Shown here one piece after another: positions 59,001 through 64,000 of a DNA stretch of 64,000 nt. The DNA lies in assembly GCA_019137255.1 (NCBI GenBank), contig WPDH01000461.1, forward strand, positions 1-64,000, written 5' to 3'. This DNA is from Corinectria fuckeliana. Lineage: Eukaryota; Ascomycota; Sordariomycetes; Hypocreales; Nectriaceae. The position numbers and the translations under genes are program-made. Positions within the stretch are counted from its first letter, which is position 1. The number at the start of each line of letters is the position of its first letter. Below the pieces are notes generated by a model. The model made no database searches. It saw only the letters and a program-made list of their open reading frames with translations, and was not told where the DNA came from.

Positions 59001-59826
59001 ATATCCGTAGAAGCCTTCCATGATACCATCATGGTTTCAGGAATGCTGTATGACCTGCCGTCTGACGTATTGTGCGAGCTTTGTTGGGAGAAGAATCAGT
59101 TATCAAGTAGATCGTATTAAGCCATCTTTGAGATGATTACGTGAACTGGGCGGGAGCATGGAGACAGTGTCGCGTTCGCCCTCCACGCAACTTGGTCGAA
59201 AGAAGCATCATATTCTATATGCAACTCCGACTCTTTATTTCGTACTCTATATTTCCTCATGATAACCAACCCATCCCATCATACCCAGTTGACCGTTATA
59301 CATGCATACATACGCATATAAAATTATGAATGAATACTAGTAATAACATGGTCGTAATCCAAAACCCCCCCCCTCTGTTCCTTAAGACACCGACCATTTT
59401 TGTTTAGAACTTGAGAACTCGGGTTAGATGTAAATTTCTCCACCATCACCGACGACTCAATCTAACCCACCTCTTTCTTGTCCCCGGTCATATGAACATC
59501 TCCAGGAAAATGGAACGTCCTACTGCTGTAGATTATCCACTAAATCTCGACGTCCCCTCTGCGGCAGCTTCATTGGCAATCCGTTCGACGCCAGCAATAG
59601 AAGTACCAACATTGGGAGCGGTCTCTGTCATGCTGCGTAGACGTCCCCATGTCCGTGGTATCTAGACCGGGAGCTCGAATTCGGTCATCATGTTGCAGAG
59701 ACACACACGCAGGTGCAGGTGTACGACTCCCAAATAGTTCACGGGGCCAGCATACGGTGATATGATCCTACCTCTCCAGCATTTTCTTCATAACAGCCCA
59801 TCCAATCCTGCCCAGTCCTCACATGT

Positions 59827-59865
59827 ACGTACATACATACATACATACATACATACATACATACA
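59827..59865. repeat. TACA tetranucleotide microsatellite
   Basis: About nine to ten tandem CATA/TACA units lie just beyond the 3' end of PEX5. A simple-sequence repeat, it is probably variable between strains. Confidence 0.9.
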
Positions 59866-59938
59866 CCCATCCAACAACGCACCTCGATGCCGAGAGCTTC
59901 TCCCTCTCTTCCCTCCAACACTGGGTATGCAATCTTTT

Positions 59939-61955
59939 TTAAAACTCAAACTCGGGTCGGAAGACGTCTGGATCCACGCCGGCGACCGTCTTCTCGGCCA
60001 GGTCTCGACGGCCCATCTGGGTGAAGACGCGGCGCAACGTATCGTAAAGGGTGCTGCTTCGGTTCTGGGCCGACATGCGCTCGAGCGTTTCGTCGACCTG
60101 GCCGCCGGCATTGTCGCCGAGGATCTCGTAGGCCTTGCTGCGACCCGACTTCTCGATGGCCTTGTGCATCTCCAGCGCAGCCAGGAAATGGCATGCCGCC
60201 TCCTGGTGGCAGTTGATGTTGATGCAGCTGACGCCCAGGTTGTAGCGCGCGCGCACAAAGTTGGGCGCCATGGACAGCGCCTCCTGGTACGCGGCGATGG
60301 CCTCCTCGGAGCGTCCGCTGTTGGCGAGCGTGGCGCCCAGCCGGTTCCAGAGGAGGTGCAGCTGTTCCTGCTGGTTAGACGTTCCCGTCTCCGACGAGTG
60401 GAGGGCCGACTGGAAGCAGTCCACCGCCTTGTCGTAGTCTTCGGCGCCGTAGAACAAAACGCCGAGGCCAACCTGGACGTCCGGGTCCATGTGCTCGCCA
60501 TCCGGGCTCATCTGAGCTGCCTTGATGAACAGGTTGGTCACCTTGTCGTGCAGCTGCTGGCGATCCGTGAAGCCCATCTCGGCCGGCGGGTGCAAGTCCT
60601 TGGGGTCCAGGATGGTGGGATACTTGACCGACAGCCACCGTTCCAAGGTCCTGTATGCCGTGCTGTCGTAGCCCTCGTTGGTGTACGATACAGCCAGGCC
60701 CATCAGGGCGGCGAGGTTATTGGGATCCAGCTTGAGAGCCTGCTCCAGTGCCCGGATGGCCGCCGTCTCCTTCTCGTTCTGCGCCTGCGCCGTCCCTAGG
60801 TATACCCACGCGTCCACGTGCTCGGGGCTCTGTTGCACGGCGGCCTCGAAGGCGATGGCGGCCAGCGAGAGGTTGCCGCCCTCCTTCATGATGCGCACGC
60901 CCTCGTCGAAGGCGTTCTTCTCGTCTCGGAAAAAGTTGTCCTCTTCGAAGAGGTAGTTCTCGACAGCAGGGTCGCCGAGGCGGCCCCAGTCGCCCATGCC
61001 TTCGAAGTCGGGCATGAGGTTGTTGCTCCACTCGGTATCGAATTGGTCGAATAGCTCTTCGTTGACCATGGATCTAGACGCGTTCGTCTCAGCTTGGATT
61101 CCTTTCCAGATAGATTCGAAGTCACCAAACTCATTAGTTTCCGAGTGCATAGCCCTGTCCATCTCGTTCAGCTCGCGCTCTGCGGCAGTCGCCTGGTCCT
61201 CCTTCTGCTTCTCCTTGCCCTTGTCTTGCAGCTCCATCTGGGCAAACTGCTCTTCCCACTTATTCTCATCGAGCTCGACCAGCCGACCCTTACCCTTGCC
61301 CTCTTGGTGTTGTTGTTGTTGTTGTTGTTGCATGGGTTGTTGGTTCTGATACATAGGCTGGAACATCGGCTGGCCGTAGCCCATTCCTCGGTTCATCATT
61401 CCGACCCCCATCATCGGCCGGTGCTGGGCCATCTGGCTTGGCACATTGGCCTGCATTGGGCTCGATCGTGAGGAAGAAGCCTGGCCGTTGAGCTGTTGAA
61501 ACCTGGAGAACTCGTCGGCGCTGAATTGCGCTCCTGGGGGCGCCTGGAATGCTGACTCCATGGCAGGTTGGCCGTGGAAGTCGTGTGCCCACGTCGGCAA
61601 CGCAGAGCTGGCCCGCATCTGGGCTTCCTGCGCAGGATGAAGCGGGCCGATATGGCCAGGCTGCATGGGAAAGTCCTGCTGGAGGCTGGGGCCGCTGTTG
61701 AGAAAGCCGTTCATCATCTGAGAAGTTTCACGATCGTATTAGTAATGCACCGAATCTACCGTTGTTCAAAGCCGCGAGTACCTCATCCTGAGGGGCGTTG
61801 GCGCTCTGGCTTCTGAACCCGTTCATCTGTCCGCCCGGACCCCGTCCAACGAGCCGGTCACGCTGTAGCGTCTTGTCATCTTGAACGTGCTTGTGAAGCT
61901 GGCTGAGGGGGTTGGCGGACGTGGAGCACTCGGCACCACCGCTCAGGAACGACAT
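59939..61955 (-). CDS. PEX5: Peroxisomal targeting signal 1 receptor PEX5
   Basis: There are two exons in transcript order, 61955-61782 and 61717-59939 (650 residues), separated by a 64-nt intron (GTACTC donor, CTCAG acceptor). The N-terminus MSFLSGGAECST contains Cys10, the conserved cysteine that is mono-ubiquitinated for receptor recycling. WxxxF/Y docking motifs for PEX13/PEX14 occur as WAHDF (about 101) and WEEQF, with further Trp-containing motifs. A polyglutamine run (about 190-200) is encoded by the CAG/CAA repeat at 61309-61331. Tetratricopeptide repeats occupy about 330-590 (for example AWVYLGTAQAQNEKETAAIRALEQAL and NLAALMGLAVSYTNEGY) and bind the C-terminal SKL signal of peroxisomal matrix proteins. 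The receptor cycles between cytosol and peroxisomal membrane. The promoter is shared with the divergent RPF2 gene. Confidence 0.95.
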
Positions 61956-62474
61956 GGTGCTGGTAGGAGTTGGGAGGGTCCGTCCGTCCAGGTAAGTACG
62001 GCGAAGGAAGGGTATTAGATATTATTCGGGGGGTCGATAAATGGAGTATCCAGACAGTTGACAGTTGAGTGGAAAGCAGGAGATGGAAATGGGAAAATTG
62101 ACACTGGTTAGGTTCGGATCAAGCCATCGGGATCGGGGTGTAGTTCCACGCTCGGCGGGGAAAATGCCGAGGCTGACCGGCCGGTTGGTAGGTTCTCTCC
62201 GCGAAACGGAGTTTCCACGTGACTGCGGGGTACAGCGTGACTTTATAAGCCCTGGTCTTCCACCGAACTTTGACCGAGGAGAGCTAAGTATGCAAGGTGA
62301 AGGACGGTGAGCAAGATGAGCGAGGCAAGCCCGGTGAGTGGAGCAAAGGTAAGTAAGTATGCTTTATCGATAAGCAACTTTTTTTTTCCGCCAAAGGCTT
62401 CATCCAACCTCCACCTACCTACTGACCAAGCCTCATCCCCAAGGCCACTCACCACAACATACAAACACCCAGAG
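61956..62474. promoter_or_regulatory. Bidirectional promoter, PEX5 and RPF2
   Basis: This is a 519-bp gap between divergent start codons. A T-rich stretch at 62380-62390 and a CA/AC-rich leader (62400-62470) precede RPF2. An upstream ATG at 62316 on the plus strand opens a frame that overlaps and passes the RPF2 start in another frame, so it could act as an upstream ORF. No TATA box is seen. Confidence 0.45.
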
Positions 62475-63491
62475 ATGCTTCGCCAAGTGTACGTCCCAGC
62501 AACCCGCATGTTCCAATTCACCGACTCTCGCTGACGCGGCCTTAGAAAACCCCGCAATGCCCGCTCCAAGCGGGCGCTCGAGAAGCGCGAGCCCAAGGCC
62601 ATTGAGAACCCCAAGACCTGCCTCTTCCTGCGCGGCAGCACCTGCTCGCAGATCGTCCAGGATGCGCTGAACGACCTGCACCAGATGCGCCAGCCGCTGG
62701 CCAAGAAGTTCACCAAGAAGAACCCCATCCACCCCTTCGATGACGCCTCGTCACTCGAGTTCTTCTCGGAGAAGAACGACGCCAGCCTCCTCGTCTTCGG
62801 CAGCAGCCAGAAGAAGCGCCCGCACACGCTCACCTTTGTCCGCACCTTCGGCTACAAGGTCCTCGACATGCTCGAGCTGAGCCTCGACCCCGACAGCTAC
62901 CGCACCATCGCCCAGTTCAAGACCAAGAAGTTCGCCGTCGGCCTGCGGCCCATGCTGCTCTTCGCCGGCACCGCCTTCGAGAGCCCCGTCGCCAACGAGT
63001 ACACCCTCGCCAAGAGCATGCTCATGGACTTCTTCAAGGGCGAGCCCGCCGACAAGATCGACGTCGAGGGCCTGCAGTACATGGTGTCCATCAGCGCCGA
63101 GGACAGCACCGGCGACGGCGACGTCAAGCCCGCCGTGCACCTGCGCGTCTACCTGAACCACACCAAGCGCAGCGGCCAGCGCCTGCCGCGCGTCGAGGTC
63201 GAGGAGATCGGCCCCCGCATGGACTTCCGCATCGGCCGCGTCAGGGAGGCCGACGAGGCCATGCTCAAGGAGGCGCTGAAGAAGGCCCGCGGCCTGGAGG
63301 AGCGCCCCAAGAAGAACGTCACCACCGACTCTATGGGCGACAAGCTCGGTCGCGTGCATCTGGGCAAGCAGGACCTCGGCGAGATGCAGCTTCGCAAGAT
63401 GAAGGGTCTGAAGCGGACCCGGGCAGAGCGAGACCAAGAAAAGGAGGATGCCGCGGCCAACAAGGAGGAGGCCAAGAGGATAAAGCAATAG
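62475..63491 (+). CDS. RPF2: Ribosome biogenesis protein RPF2 (Brix domain)
   Basis: There are two exons, 62475-62488 and 62546-63491 (319 residues). The first exon has only 14 coding bases; the join gives MLRQVKPRNARSKRALEKRE, the conserved RPF2 start. The Brix domain covers about 28-230, with CLFLRGSTCSQIV, NPIHPFDD, LEFFSEKNDASL, TFVRTFGYKVLDM and LPRVEVEEIGPRMDF. The family signature MGDKLGRVHLGKQDLGEMQLRKMKG follows at about 276-300, and the tail is basic and charged. RPF2 forms a complex with RRS1 that loads the 5S RNP (5S rRNA, uL18, uL5) onto pre-60S particles in the nucleolus. An acceptor CTTAG and a branch-like CTGAC support the 57-nt intron. The gene is very GC-rich in third positions, consistent with high expression. 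Confidence 0.95.
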
Positions 63492-63684
63492 AGGGCGGTT
63501 GGCATTGCGGACTCGGAGTTGGGCGTCTGGAAAAGGCTTTTAGTAAGGCCATGTCAATTGATGAAATTCCCTCGGGTTGTATCCCTATAAATTACTATAT
63601 GTACCGTTTCGCTGTCAAGAGAAGACTGCTGCTTAGCCCAACGACAATTCTCAGGTCTGTTCGTAGCTGTTGATGAAGCATCTA

Positions 63685-63999
63685 CTACTCCAGTGTCACT
63701 ACCACCTTCTTGCCTAATACTCCCTCCCGGGCAATGTCCAATCCTTCCTGAATCTTGCCCAGGCCATTTCCGACTATCATGGCCTCGGGCATCGTAGCGT
63801 ACTCTGCCTCCCGCAACGCATCCTCTAGGAACCGAAACACCGTGCCGTCCTTTGCGTCCCACTCCACCAGGACGCTGCCAAAGATGAACTTGCAGCCAAC
63901 GCCGCTGCGCCAGATCTTGTACTGCATCGCCAGCTTGCCCAAGAGGAACCTGATGACGAAGGGCACCCTGGCCAGCGCCGTCGTCGGGAACGGCCCCGG
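63685..63999 (-). CDS. MDR-type oxidoreductase, C-terminal part, cut by window end
   Basis: Only the last 104 residues lie in the window; the frame is open to the edge, so the gene starts beyond it. The visible part reads GPFPTTALARVPFVIRF and then KFIFGSVLVEWDAKDGTVFRFLEDAL, with GLGKIQEGLDIAREGVLGKKVVVTLE at the end. The closing pattern of a helix with GLDIAREG and then KVVV is the usual C-terminus of medium-chain dehydrogenase/reductases (zinc-type alcohol dehydrogenase, quinone oxidoreductase or trans-acting enoyl reductase type). The nucleotide-binding domain and any zinc ligands are outside the window, so substrate and subfamily cannot be given. Its stop lies about 190 bp from the RPF2 stop, and the two genes converge. 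Confidence 0.75.
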   Translation of the reverse strand, partial: PGPFPTTALARVPFVIRFLLGKLAMQYKIWRSGVGCKFIFGSVLVEWDAKDGTVFRFLEDALREAEYATMPEAMIVGNGLGKIQEGLDIAREGVLGKKVVVTLE

Positions 64000-64000
64000 C

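Larger units (their letters stand above)
49795..59938. other. 10-kb stretch without recognisable genes
   Basis: No ORF has domain content or consistent codon bias; the longest (51804-52466, plus, 220 codons) is rich in Arg/Pro/Ser and looks random. Composition is normal, so this is not RIP-mutated. The first 600 bp are the bHLH promoter with many GGCGAGGC/TCGAGAC words (49900-50150). Features seen: TAGGTA words at 50420-50440 and 51787-51799, an 18-bp perfect palindrome at 53070-53087, a TATAAAAG box at 52916-52923 with no gene after it, ACCAAC hexamer repeats (57713-57741), a C-run (58311-58323), and a TACA tetranucleotide run (59827-59865). Noncoding RNA or distal regulatory DNA for the flanking regulator is possible, but nothing proves it. 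Confidence 0.5.

Noticed and set aside
59827..59865. Tandem repeat as a CRISPR-like or telomeric array
   Set aside because: It is a plain tetranucleotide microsatellite in a eukaryotic genome; no spacers and no TTAGGG units.
1..64000. tRNA or 5S rRNA genes
   Set aside because: I looked for B-box-like GTTCRANNC words and the conserved 5S core and found no candidate with a supporting fold; a tRNAscan-SE or Infernal run would be decisive.

Overview
The window looks like a contig from a filamentous ascomycete (Pezizomycotina, most likely Sordariomycetes). The evidence is the short GT-AG introns with CTAAC/CTGAC branch sites, the gene repertoire (Zn2Cys6 regulator, class B bHLH factor, FLC/TRP-like membrane protein, fungal PEX5, REX1, RPF2, SIL1), and an AT-rich block that carries the signature of repeat-induced point mutation (RIP). 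The species cannot be named from the sequence.

Layout: 1-8762 is a RIP-degraded repeat block. On its minus strand I can read the reverse transcriptase of a dead non-LTR retrotransposon with no frameshift, only stop codons. Two ambiguous bases (8763-8764) and a C-run mark the edge to normal sequence. Then come a MutL-family mismatch repair gene with one in-frame TAG (9157-12291), an adenylosuccinate synthetase that I reconstruct as 22 exons (13784-16931), a 4 kb gene-free stretch, a TRP/FLC-like membrane protein (21033-24558), the RNA exonuclease REX1 (minus), a Yippee/Mis18-like zinc protein, a SET-MYND protein (minus), the ER exchange factor SIL1 (minus), a small secreted peptide candidate, a membrane-anchored monothiol glutaredoxin, an F-box-like gene with two in-frame TAGs, a multi-pass membrane protein, an M13 metallopeptidase (minus), two small hypotheticals, a Zn2Cys6 regulator (minus), a bHLH factor (minus), about 10 kb without a recognisable gene (49795-59938), PEX5 (minus), RPF2, and the end of an MDR-type oxidoreductase that leaves the window.

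The genes are mostly housekeeping and do not form a pathway cluster. REX1 and RPF2 both act in rRNA/ribosome maturation, and SIL1 and the anchored glutaredoxin both act in the secretory pathway, but they are scattered, so no joint system is claimed. The two signals that stand out are the extreme intron density of the synthetase (21 introns in 424 codons, including 5-nt and 11-nt exons, beside genes with 0-3 introns) and the recurrence of TAG-only interruptions in otherwise intact reading frames. The latter fits fresh nonsense mutations, but also the stop-correcting A-to-I mRNA editing known from Fusarium and Neurospora sexual tissue.
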